From: an uncultured Eubacterium sp.
GTDB taxonomy: Bacteria > Bacillota > Clostridia > Lachnospirales > Lachnospiraceae
Assembly (NCBI GenBank): GCA_910584345.1
Contig: CAJTZX010000039.1
Span: 1-40,803 of the forward strand
DNA: 40,803 bases
Direction: 5' to 3'
A model generated the notes under the pieces. The model saw only the letters and a list, made by a program, of their open reading frames with translations, had not been told where the DNA came from and searched no databases. The translations under genes were made by a program, and so were the position numbers. This document shows positions 30,725 to 38,144 of the stretch, in pieces. Each line of letters opens with the position of its first letter. Position 1 is the stretch's first letter.

Positions 30725-33643
30725 TTGAAAATATCAGAGCTGACCGCATATGAAGTGATTGAACAAAAGGAGCTGGCAGATATCCGTTCTGACGGTTATC
30801 TTTTGCGCCATAAAAAGAGCGGTGCCAGAATTGCTATTATTTCCAATGATGACGAAAACAAGGTGTTTTATATCGGATTTCGTACGCCTGCAGGGGACAG
30901 CACAGGTGTGCCGCATATTATTGAACATTCCGTATTGTGCGGTTCTGATGAATTTCCAGTAAAAGATCCGTTTGTGGAGCTTGTGAAAGGTTCTTTAAAT
31001 ACCTTTTTAAATGCCATGACATATCCAGATAAAACGGTATATCCGGTTGCAAGCTGCAATGATAAAGATTTTCAAAATCTGATGCATGTGTATTTGGACG
31101 CGGTTTTTCACCCGAATATTTATAAACAGGAAGAAATATTTAAACAGGAAGGATGGCATTATGAACTGGAATCAGAAGAAGATCCGTTGACGTTAAACGG
31201 TGTTGTTTATAATGAAATGAAAGGTGCGTTTTCTTCGCCAGAAGATGTACTGGAACGTGTGACATTAAACGCACTGTTTCCGGATACGACATATGCGAAT
31301 GAATCCGGAGGCGATCCGGCCTGTATTCCGGATCTGACATATGAGAAATTCCTGGATTTTCACCGCACATACTATCATCCGTGCAATAGTTATATTTACC
31401 TTTATGGTGATATGGATGCTGTCGCTAAGCTGGACTGGCTGGATCGCATGTATTTATCTCATTATGATTCCATAGACCTGGATTCTTCTATAAAACTGCA
31501 GCGTTCATTTAAAAAACAAGGAGAGGTGGTTAAGAGATATTCGATTGCAAGCTCTGAAAGCGAGAAGGATCATACCTATTTATCTTATAGCGCGGTCGTT
31601 GGCACGACACTAAATCCACAGCTTGCACTTGCGTTCGATGTGCTGGATTATGCATTGCTGAGTGCGCCGGGAGCGCCGTTAAAACAGGCTCTTTTAGACG
31701 CAAAGATTTGCAAGGATGTGATTGGCGGTTTTGACAGTTCTACGTATCAGCCAGTATTTACCGTTACGGCCAAAAATGCGAATGCTTCGCAGAAACAAAA
31801 GTTTACAGACACGATAGAAGCTACGCTTCAAAAACTGGTAAAAGAAGGAATGAACCAAAAAGCGCTGCTGGCAGGAATTAACAGCAGTGAATTTAAGTTC
31901 CGGGAAGCGGATTTTGGCAATTATCCAAAAGGGCTGATTTATGGGCTTCAGTGTTTGGACAGTTGGTTGTATGACGACAAACAGCCGTTTACCTATCTGG
32001 AAATTCTGGATATTTTCAAGGTATTAAAACAACAGGCAGGGCAGGGATATTTTGAAGCTTTGATACAGGATTATTTATTGAATAATACGCACAAGATGAT
32101 AGTCGTTGTGGAACCGGAAAAAGGACTTCATGAAAAGACGGAAAAAGCGTTGGAAAAAAAGCTTGCTGCCTATAAAGACAGCTTAAGCAAAGAAGAAATC
32201 AAGCAGTTGATTGCAGATACCGCTCATTTGAAAGCATATCAGCAGGAGCCTTCTTCCATAGAAGATATGGAGAAAATACCTATGCTTTCACGCAGTGATA
32301 TGAAAAAAGAAACGGCACCGCTTTTTAATCAAAAGAAAATGGTGTCAGATATTCCGGTCATTCATCATGATATTTATTCGAATGGCATTAATTATATCAG
32401 TTTGTATTTTGAACTTTCAGATATGAAAGAAGAATGGATTCCGTATCTTGGCGTGTTAAAAGCGGTGCTTGGGGATATGGATACGCAGGATTATACGTAT
32501 GAAGATCTGGCAAATGAGATTAATCTGCATACCGGCGGTTTTTTTGTGAATGTGCTTGCGTCGAATGATGCAGCGGACCGGCATCAGATCATAAAGAAAT
32601 ACGAAGTAGGTATAAAAGCATTGCATCAAGAGACAGGAACCGCGATGCGGCTACTGGAGAGTATGCTTTGCCGGACGAAATTAGACGATGACAAACGGTT
32701 GTACGAAGTGCTCGCGCAGGCAAAGTCACGGCTGGAAATGCAGTTTATGCAGGCGGGACATTCGGTATCTGCACTGCGTGCGATGTCTTATTTTTCAGAA
32801 TCCGGGCGTTTTGCGGATCTATCCGGCGGTATTGGCCTGTACCGGGTTGTTGCAAAGGCCGAGAGCGATTTTGAAAATGAGAAAGAGCATGTAAAGGCTG
32901 TTTTAAAACAGCTGTTTTGTATGATTTTCCGTCCGGAAAACCTGACAGTCAGTTTAACAGGCGATGCAGAAGGCTTAGCAGCGTTCGAGCCGGAGCTGGC
33001 AGATTTTCGGTTGGCATTGTTTATGCAGCCGTTTGAAAAAGCGAGCGGAAAACTATGCTGTGAACAGGAAAACGAAGGATTTAAAAATGCAGCTCAGGTG
33101 CAGTATGTATCAAGAGCCGGCAATTTTCGCAATCATGGATTTGCTTATACAGGTGCATTGCGTATTTTAAAGGTAATTCTAAACTATGATTATTTATGGC
33201 TGAATATTCGTGTAAAAGGCGGCGCATACGGCTGTATGAGCGGATTTGGGAGAAATGGAGATACGTATTTTTCCACATACCGCGATCCGAATCTGCGAAA
33301 ATCGAACGAAGTGTTTGACGGCATTGCGGAGTATTTAGAAAATTTTGATGCCAGTGAAAGGGATATGACAAAATATATTATCGGGACGATCAGCAGCATG
33401 GATGCGCCGTTAAATCCAATGGCAAAGGGTTCGCGTTCCATGATGGCGTATTTGTCTCATTTAACCGAAGCAGATCTTCAAAAAGAGCGTGACGAAGTAT
33501 TAAAAGCCGTTCCAGACGATATTCGTGCGCTGGAACCTTTGATAGCGGCTGTATTAGCAGATGAAAATATTTGTGTGATTGGTAATGAGACAGTACTCGA
33601 AAAGGATGCCGGCCTGTTTTTGAAACTGGAAGATTTATTTTAA
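30725..33643 (+). CDS. M16C-family zinc metallopeptidase (presequence-protease type)
   Basis: 972 residues, the size of the PreP/Cym1 branch of insulysin-like peptidases, which degrade short unfolded peptides in a closed chamber. The inverted zinc motif HIIEH gives His64, Glu67 and His68, and the distal ligand is Glu164 (YNEMKGAF). Four homologous domains are expected, with the hinge around 440-520. In the second half RVKGGAYGC provides the substrate-binding Arg/Tyr region. There is no signal peptide, so it acts in the cytosol. The start codon is TTG at 30725: AGGAGG at 30712-30717 fits it and no in-frame ATG is nearby. A long hairpin follows the stop. Confidence 0.93.
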   Translation: MKISELTAYEVIEQKELADIRSDGYLLRHKKSGARIAIISNDDENKVFYIGFRTPAGDSTGVPHIIEHSVLCGSDEFPVKDPFVELVKGSLNTFLNAMTYPDKTVYPVASCNDKDFQNLMHVYLDAVFHPNIYKQEEIFKQEGWHYELESEEDPLTLNGVVYNEMKGAFSSPEDVLERVTLNALFPDTTYANESGGDPACIPDLTYEKFLDFHRTYYHPCNSYIYLYGDMDAVAKLDWLDRMYLSHYDSIDLDSSIKLQRSFKKQGEVVKRYSIASSESEKDHTYLSYSAVVGTTLNPQLALAFDVLDYALLSAPGAPLKQALLDAKICKDVIGGFDSSTYQPVFTVTAKNANASQKQKFTDTIEATLQKLVKEGMNQKALLAGINSSEFKFREADFGNYPKGLIYGLQCLDSWLYDDKQPFTYLEILDIFKVLKQQAGQGYFEALIQDYLLNNTHKMIVVVEPEKGLHEKTEKALEKKLAAYKDSLSKEEIKQLIADTAHLKAYQQEPSSIEDMEKIPMLSRSDMKKETAPLFNQKKMVSDIPVIHHDIYSNGINYISLYFELSDMKEEWIPYLGVLKAVLGDMDTQDYTYEDLANEINLHTGGFFVNVLASNDAADRHQIIKKYEVGIKALHQETGTAMRLLESMLCRTKLDDDKRLYEVLAQAKSRLEMQFMQAGHSVSALRAMSYFSESGRFADLSGGIGLYRVVAKAESDFENEKEHVKAVLKQLFCMIFRPENLTVSLTGDAEGLAAFEPELADFRLALFMQPFEKASGKLCCEQENEGFKNAAQVQYVSRAGNFRNHGFAYTGALRILKVILNYDYLWLNIRVKGGAYGCMSGFGRNGDTYFSTYRDPNLRKSNEVFDGIAEYLENFDASERDMTKYIIGTISSMDAPLNPMAKGSRSMMAYLSHLTEADLQKERDEVLKAVPDDIRALEPLIAAVLADENICVIGNETVLEKDAGLFLKLEDLF

Positions 33644-33651
33644 ATAACGAT

Positions 33652-33717
33652 AAGGAACTGTTCGGAAAGAACTTTTAAATCCTGTGCACTATTTAAAAGT
33701 TCTTTTTGAACAGTTCC
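33652..33717. repeat. 28-bp inverted repeat with 10-nt loop
   Basis: The left arm 33652-33679 (AGGAACTGTTC... AACTTTTAAAT) pairs over its whole length with 33690-33717. The only non-Watson-Crick positions are two adjacent G-T pairs, so an RNA from the plus strand would fold completely. The loop is CCTGTGCACT. It lies between the M16 peptidase stop and era. It may act as a terminator on the strength of its CTTTTT stretch, but that run is inside the arm rather than after it. It also resembles a palindromic intergenic repeat. Confidence 0.8.
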
Positions 33718-33742
33718 TAAATAAGATATGGAAAGGAATACC

Positions 33743-34669
33743 ATGGATAACAGCACAAGCTTTGCATCAACATTTAAATCGGGATTTGTAACGATTATCG
33801 GCAGGCCGAACGTAGGAAAATCTACGTTAATGAATCAGATCATTGGTCAAAAAATCGCGATTACTTCGAACAAACCACAGACGACAAGAAACCGTATTCA
33901 GACGGTCTACACAGAAAAAGAACGCGGACAGATTATCTTTTTAGATACGCCCGGCATTCATAAGGCTAAAAACAAATTAGGCGAGTATATGGTAAATACG
34001 GCTGAGCATACGCTGCAGGATGTGGATGTCGTTTTGTGGCTGGTGGAACCGTCTGATTTTGTAGGCGCCGGTGAACGTCATATTGCCCAGATGTTACAAA
34101 AGGCACAGATACCGGTGATACTTGTTATCAATAAGATTGATACAGTTGCCGTAAAAGAGGAGCTGCTGCGTTTTATCGATACGTATCGTCAGGTATATGA
34201 TTTTGACGAAATCGTTCCGGCATCAGCGCTGCGTGGGGAAAACGTATCAGATGTGGTGGACATGATTTTTAAATATCTGCCTTATGGGCCAATGTTCTAT
34301 GACGAAGATACAGTGACGGATCAGCCGCAGCGGCAAATCGTGGCAGAGATCGTGCGTGAGAAGGCATTGCATGCACTAGAGGAAGAAGTACCCCACGGCA
34401 TTGCTGTTACGATTGAACGCATGAAGCCGCGCAAAGAAAAAGCTCTTATAGATATTGAAGCGGTTATCATCTGTGAGAGGGAATCACATAAAGGTATCAT
34501 TATCGGTAAAAACGGGGCAATGCTGAAAAAAATCGGATCCAATGCACGGTTTGAAATCGAGAAGCTTTTGGAGGAAAAAGTAAATTTACGGCTTTGGGTT
34601 AAGGTCAGAAAGAATTGGCGGGATAGTGATACGATGCTGAAAAATTTTGGATATAAAGAAGTGGACTGA
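33743..34669 (+). CDS. era: GTPase Era
   Basis: 308 residues. Era binds the 3' end of 16S rRNA and is needed for maturation of the small ribosomal subunit. G1 GRPNVGKS is at 20-27, switch I has the PQTTRNRI motif, G3 DTPG is at 68-71 and G4 NKID at 130-133. The C-terminal KH domain has GIIIGKNGAMLKKIG. The ATG at 33743 has AAAGGAA about 6 bp upstream and is preferred over the ATG at 33728. It is followed by a YqzL-like gene and recO, a common Firmicutes order. Confidence 0.96.
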   Translation: MDNSTSFASTFKSGFVTIIGRPNVGKSTLMNQIIGQKIAITSNKPQTTRNRIQTVYTEKERGQIIFLDTPGIHKAKNKLGEYMVNTAEHTLQDVDVVLWLVEPSDFVGAGERHIAQMLQKAQIPVILVINKIDTVAVKEELLRFIDTYRQVYDFDEIVPASALRGENVSDVVDMIFKYLPYGPMFYDEDTVTDQPQRQIVAEIVREKALHALEEEVPHGIAVTIERMKPRKEKALIDIEAVIICERESHKGIIIGKNGAMLKKIGSNARFEIEKLLEEKVNLRLWVKVRKNWRDSDTMLKNFGYKEVD

Positions 34670-34793
34670 CGAATCAGATACAAAATATGGAAAAATGGCA
34701 GATTTTATCTTGTATCAGAATTTATAAATATGCGGAACCTATGTAATGAAATAGTTTCAGATATGAAAAAATTTCAGGAATGAGGGGATGCAT

Positions 34794-34976
34794 ATGACAA
34801 GAGATTGCTGGAATGAATTTGCCGTAAGCGGCAGAGTCAGTGATTATTTAAAATACCGGGAACAGGAGTGCAACAAGGTGCGGCACTCTGGCGATGCGGC
34901 ATGGATAGATGGGGTTACACATGGGACAGACGATCGAACTGACAGGAATGGTGCTGTCGGCAATTCCTGTCGGTGA
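34794..34976 (+). CDS. YqzL-like small protein
   Basis: 60 residues. The N-terminal part, RDCWNEFAVSGRVSDYLKYRE, matches the pattern of YqzL proteins (an aromatic Trp-x-x-Phe, a Gly, then a YLxYR segment), which lie between era and recO in many Firmicutes and have no known function. The ATG at 34794 is set by GAGGGG 6 bp upstream; an ATG at 34788 directly abuts that site. The frame runs past the usual YqzL length and overlaps the first 56 bp of recO, so its last 19 residues are encoded in recO sequence. Translational coupling to recO is likely. Confidence 0.7.
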   Translation: MTRDCWNEFAVSGRVSDYLKYREQECNKVRHSGDAAWIDGVTHGTDDRTDRNGAVGNSCR

Positions 34977-35658
34977 TTATGACAAAAGGATACTTCTTTT
35001 GACAAGAGAAAGAGGAAAGATTGCAGCCTTTATGCGAGGCGCAAGACGTCCAAACAGTGCGTTTCTGGCAGCATCCAATCCTTTTTCTTTTGGGCAGTTT
35101 GAAGTGTTTGAGGGAAAAAGCTCTTATAATGTAGCTAAAGTGTCGATATCTCATCATTTTAGAGAACTGGCACAAGATTTGGATGCGGTATCTTATGGTT
35201 TTTATTTTCTGGAAATGGCAGCGTATTATACACAGGAAAATATGGATGGAACAGAATTTTTAAACCTTTTATATGTATCGTTAAAGGCGTTGCTAAAGCC
35301 CGCGCTGGATAACCGTCTGGTACGCAGAGTTTACGAACTGCGTATGCTTGTTTTGTCTGGAGAATACCCGGATGTATTTTCGTGTGCAAAATGCGGCAGA
35401 AAGCAGGAGTTGTATTATTTTTCAGTCAAATGTCATGGCGCGCTCTGCCCGGAATGTCTGAAAGGTGAGTATGCGGTGCCATTGGATGAATCTACGCTGT
35501 ATGCATTACAGTATATTATGACGGCTCCTTACCAAAAGCTGTATTCGTTTACACTAACAGCACCGGTATTTGGACGGCTGGAGGAAATCGTATCAGGATA
35601 CATACACCAGTATCATGATCGCCATTTTAAATCGCAAGAGATGCTTGAGCATATTTAA
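34921..35658 (+). CDS. recO: DNA repair protein RecO
   Basis: 245 residues. RecO works with RecR to load RecA on SSB-coated single-stranded DNA. The N-terminal OB fold is clear (TGMVLSAIPVGDYDKRILLLTRERGKIAAFMRGARRPNS), followed by a helical domain. A zinc-finger-like CAKC...CPEC pair (about 156-182) follows, common in Gram-positive RecO. The ATG at 34921 gives the usual start and overlaps the YqzL-like gene; an in-frame ATG at 34909 is an alternative. The gene ends before a new promoter at 35670. Confidence 0.94.
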   Translation: MGQTIELTGMVLSAIPVGDYDKRILLLTRERGKIAAFMRGARRPNSAFLAASNPFSFGQFEVFEGKSSYNVAKVSISHHFRELAQDLDAVSYGFYFLEMAAYYTQENMDGTEFLNLLYVSLKALLKPALDNRLVRRVYELRMLVLSGEYPDVFSCAKCGRKQELYYFSVKCHGALCPECLKGEYAVPLDESTLYALQYIMTAPYQKLYSFTLTAPVFGRLEEIVSGYIHQYHDRHFKSQEMLEHI

Positions 35659-35669
35659 AAAACTAATGG

Positions 35670-35698
35670 TTGTCATAATGTATATTTTCTGTTAGAAT
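35670..35698 (+). promoter_or_regulatory. Promoter for the lipoprotein gene
   Basis: TTGTCA (35670-35675), 17 nt, then TAGAAT (35693-35698), five of six matches at each hexamer, about 77 bp before the start codon. Confidence 0.65.
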
Positions 35699-35774
35699 TA
35701 TCCATGCGTAAATATGGATATGCGCAGGCAGAGGATAAAACGAACGGTATAGAACAACAGAGGAGGCAATAGCT

Positions 35775-36404
35775 ATGAGACGGAAGCTGTATGCAGCGCT
35801 GATCGTTTTGGCGGCAGCCGGCATGACCACAGCCTGTGGGACTTCATTTGAAGCTGATGAGAGTACGGTTTACATTACAAAAGACGGAAACGTGATCGGT
35901 GCTGATATTGAGGATTTTAATAAAGACTACTATGATGAGGAAGAGCTGAAAGCGTATATTACAGAATCCATTGAAAATTATGTGGAATCCAATGGAGACG
36001 GAAGTCTGGAACTGCAAAAATTCCAGACAGAATCATCAAAGGAAGACGGCGTTACGGCACAGCTATATTTAAATTATGCAACCTATATTGACTATGCATT
36101 GTTTAATGAGATTCAAATGTTTGCTGGGACAGTGTCCGATGCACAACAGGAAGGCTATGCATTTGACCAGGAATTTCAGAAAGTAGAAGAGGGCAGTGCA
36201 GCCGGGAGTATGGATATCAAAGAACTGCTGGAAGATGAAAAAATGAAAGTCGTAATTATTGGCGATGAGACAGTTGTCCGCGTGGACGGAGAAATACAGT
36301 GCATTTCCATAGGCAATGCTGAAGCAGCTGGTGAACATACAGTGCGGGTGCACTATGATATGGAAGACGAAAAAGCGCAGCCAGCCTATATTTTATATAA
36401 ATAA
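35775..36404 (+). CDS. Putative lipoprotein of unknown function
   Basis: 209 residues. The signal peptide MRRKLYAALIVLAAAGMTTAC ends in a lipobox-like TTAC, so Cys21 would be lipidated and hold the protein on the outer face of the membrane. The -3 residue is Thr rather than Leu, which weakens the call a little. The mature part is acidic (many Asp and Glu) with predicted mixed strand and helix and no motif that I can name. AGGAGG precedes the ATG by about 8 bp. It has its own promoter and lies 58 bp before glyS, possibly cotranscribed. The type is common in Lachnospiraceae, but the function is unknown. Confidence 0.8.
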   Translation: MRRKLYAALIVLAAAGMTTACGTSFEADESTVYITKDGNVIGADIEDFNKDYYDEEELKAYITESIENYVESNGDGSLELQKFQTESSKEDGVTAQLYLNYATYIDYALFNEIQMFAGTVSDAQQEGYAFDQEFQKVEEGSAAGSMDIKELLEDEKMKVVIIGDETVVRVDGEIQCISIGNAEAAGEHTVRVHYDMEDEKAQPAYILYK

Positions 36405-36462
36405 TGGAATAGTAAGGAACTGTTATGAAATAATAATGGAATAAAATAGGGAGGAAAAAGGA

Positions 36463-37860
36463 ATGGGAAAATCAATGGAAAAGATTGTCGCATTGGCAAA
36501 AGCCAGAGGTTTTGTATATCCCGGGTCAGAAATATATGGCGGTCTGGCAAATACCTGGGATTATGGCAATCTTGGCGTGGAGCTGAAAAACAACGTAAAA
36601 AAGGCATGGTGGCAAAAGTTTGTGCAGGAAAACCCTTATAATGTCGGTGTGGACTGTGCTATCTTAATGAATCCGCAGACTTGGGTAGCTTCAGGTCATC
36701 TCGGTGGTTTTTCCGATCCGTTAATGGATTGTAAAGAATGTCATGAGCGGTTCCGCGCAGATAAAATTATTGAAGATTATGCAGCTGAACATGACATTAC
36801 ATTGGAAGAAAGCGTAGACGGCTGGTCTAATGAAGCAATGGTAAACTTTATCGAAGAGCATCAGGTTACTTGTCCAAGCTGCGGCAAGCATAATTTTACA
36901 GATATCCGTCAGTTTAATCTGATGTTTAAAACGTTTCAGGGGGTAACTGAGGACGCGAAAAATACCGTATATTTAAGGCCGGAAACAGCACAGGGAATTT
37001 TTGTCAACTTTAAAAATGTGCAGCGGACGTCTCGGAAAAAGATTCCGTTCGGCATTGCCCAGATTGGCAAATCGTTCCGAAATGAAATTACACCGGGCAA
37101 TTTTACGTTTCGTACCAGAGAGTTTGAGCAGATGGAACTGGAATTTTTCTGTGAACCGGGTACGGATTTGGAGTGGTTTTCTTATTGGAGAAGCTTTTGT
37201 CGTGACTGGCTGTTAAGCCTTGGCATGAAAGAAGATGAACTGCGGTTAAGAGATCATGATCCGGCGGAACTTGCGTTTTACAGCAAAGCAACGACAGACT
37301 TTGAATTCTTATTCCCATTTGGCTGGGGCGAGCTGTGGGGCATTGCAGACCGCACAGATTATGACCTGACCCAGCATCAAAATACGTCCGGTCAGGATCT
37401 TTCTTATTTTGATGATACAAAAAATGAAAAGTATGTGCCATATGTCATCGAGCCATCACTTGGAGCGGATCGTGTTGTGCTTGCATTTTTATGTGCAGCA
37501 TACGATGAGGAAAATATTGGCACACCGGAAAAACCAGATATGCGTACGGTTCTTCATTTCCATCCGGCTCTGGCTCCGGTTAAGATCGGCGTACTGCCGT
37601 TGTCAAAAAAGCTCAATGAAGGAGCGGAGCAGGTATTTGCACAGCTGTCCAGAAAATATAACTGCGAATTTGACGATAGAGGCAATATCGGCAAAAGATA
37701 CCGCCGTCAGGATGAAATCGGCACACCGTTTTGCGTTACTTATGATTTTGATTCGGAACAAGATCACGCAGTTACGATCCGCTTTAGGGATTCTATGGAA
37801 CAGGAGCGCATAGCGATTGCAGATTTGGATGCATATTTTGCAGATAAATTTGATTTTTAA
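36463..37860 (+). CDS. glyS: Glycyl-tRNA synthetase, alpha2 dimeric type
   Basis: 465 residues, the single-chain class II form (GlyQS type) rather than the alpha2beta2 enzyme. It charges tRNA-Gly. Seen: the N-terminal KARGFVYPGSEIYGGLANTWDYGNLG, motif 2 region SFRNEITPGNFTFRTREFEQMELEFF (split by short gaps), DYDLTQHQ, motif 3 region PSLGADRVVLAFL, and the C-terminal anticodon-binding domain (VKIGVLPLSKKL ... RYRRQDEIGTPFCVTYDFD). Cys-x-x-Cys pairs lie at CKEC and CPSC. GGGAGG lies upstream of the ATG. I looked for a T-box leader, but the gap before it is only 58 bp, so none fits. Confidence 0.96.
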   Translation: MGKSMEKIVALAKARGFVYPGSEIYGGLANTWDYGNLGVELKNNVKKAWWQKFVQENPYNVGVDCAILMNPQTWVASGHLGGFSDPLMDCKECHERFRADKIIEDYAAEHDITLEESVDGWSNEAMVNFIEEHQVTCPSCGKHNFTDIRQFNLMFKTFQGVTEDAKNTVYLRPETAQGIFVNFKNVQRTSRKKIPFGIAQIGKSFRNEITPGNFTFRTREFEQMELEFFCEPGTDLEWFSYWRSFCRDWLLSLGMKEDELRLRDHDPAELAFYSKATTDFEFLFPFGWGELWGIADRTDYDLTQHQNTSGQDLSYFDDTKNEKYVPYVIEPSLGADRVVLAFLCAAYDEENIGTPEKPDMRTVLHFHPALAPVKIGVLPLSKKLNEGAEQVFAQLSRKYNCEFDDRGNIGKRYRRQDEIGTPFCVTYDFDSEQDHAVTIRFRDSMEQERIAIADLDAYFADKFDF

Positions 37861-37992
37861 AATTAATTGTTGACTCGTACATCGATCACAAAATAACTCA
37901 TAGGCAGGCGCAGGATATTTATTTTAGCCCAAAAGCGGCGCTGTGAAAAGTAACAAAACAACTATTTTTTTCTGATTTATTGGAAAAAGAGG

Positions 37993-38020
37993 TTGCGAAT
38001 GTGGAAAAATATGTTAAAAT
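37993..38020 (+). promoter_or_regulatory. Promoter for ppdK
   Basis: TTGCGA (37993-37998), 16 nt, then TAAAAT (38015-38020). Transcription would start near 38027, leaving a leader of about 115 nt. Confidence 0.55.
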
Positions 38021-38027
38021 AGATGTG

Positions 38028-38100
38028 TGCGCGCGAAGTGGCGCAAACAAAGTTAACAATGTGAATGGATTTCGGACAAGTATGTCTGTATAAAGTTCAC
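38028..38100 (+). promoter_or_regulatory. Structured 5' leader of ppdK
   Basis: Three stems can form: TGCGC/GCGCA (38028-38032 and 38041-38045), an outer GTGAA/TTCAC (38061-38065 and 38096-38100), and inside it CGGACA/TGTCTG (38073-38078 and 38083-38088, one G-T) with an AGTA loop. No known riboswitch was recognised. The rest of the 284-bp gap before ppdK (37861-37992) shows nothing clear. Confidence 0.4.
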
Positions 38101-38144
38101 AAAAAAATAATTAAACCAAAGTATTATTTAGGAGGAATTAGCAA

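Noticed and set aside
34670..34793. GATACAA/TTGTATC repeat after era as a terminator
   Set aside because: The arms are 7 bp with a 26-nt loop and no T-run. It is too weak to call.
36405..36462. Possible T-box leader for glyS
   Set aside because: The gap is only 58 bp, far too short for specifier and antiterminator domains, and no T-box core sequence is present.
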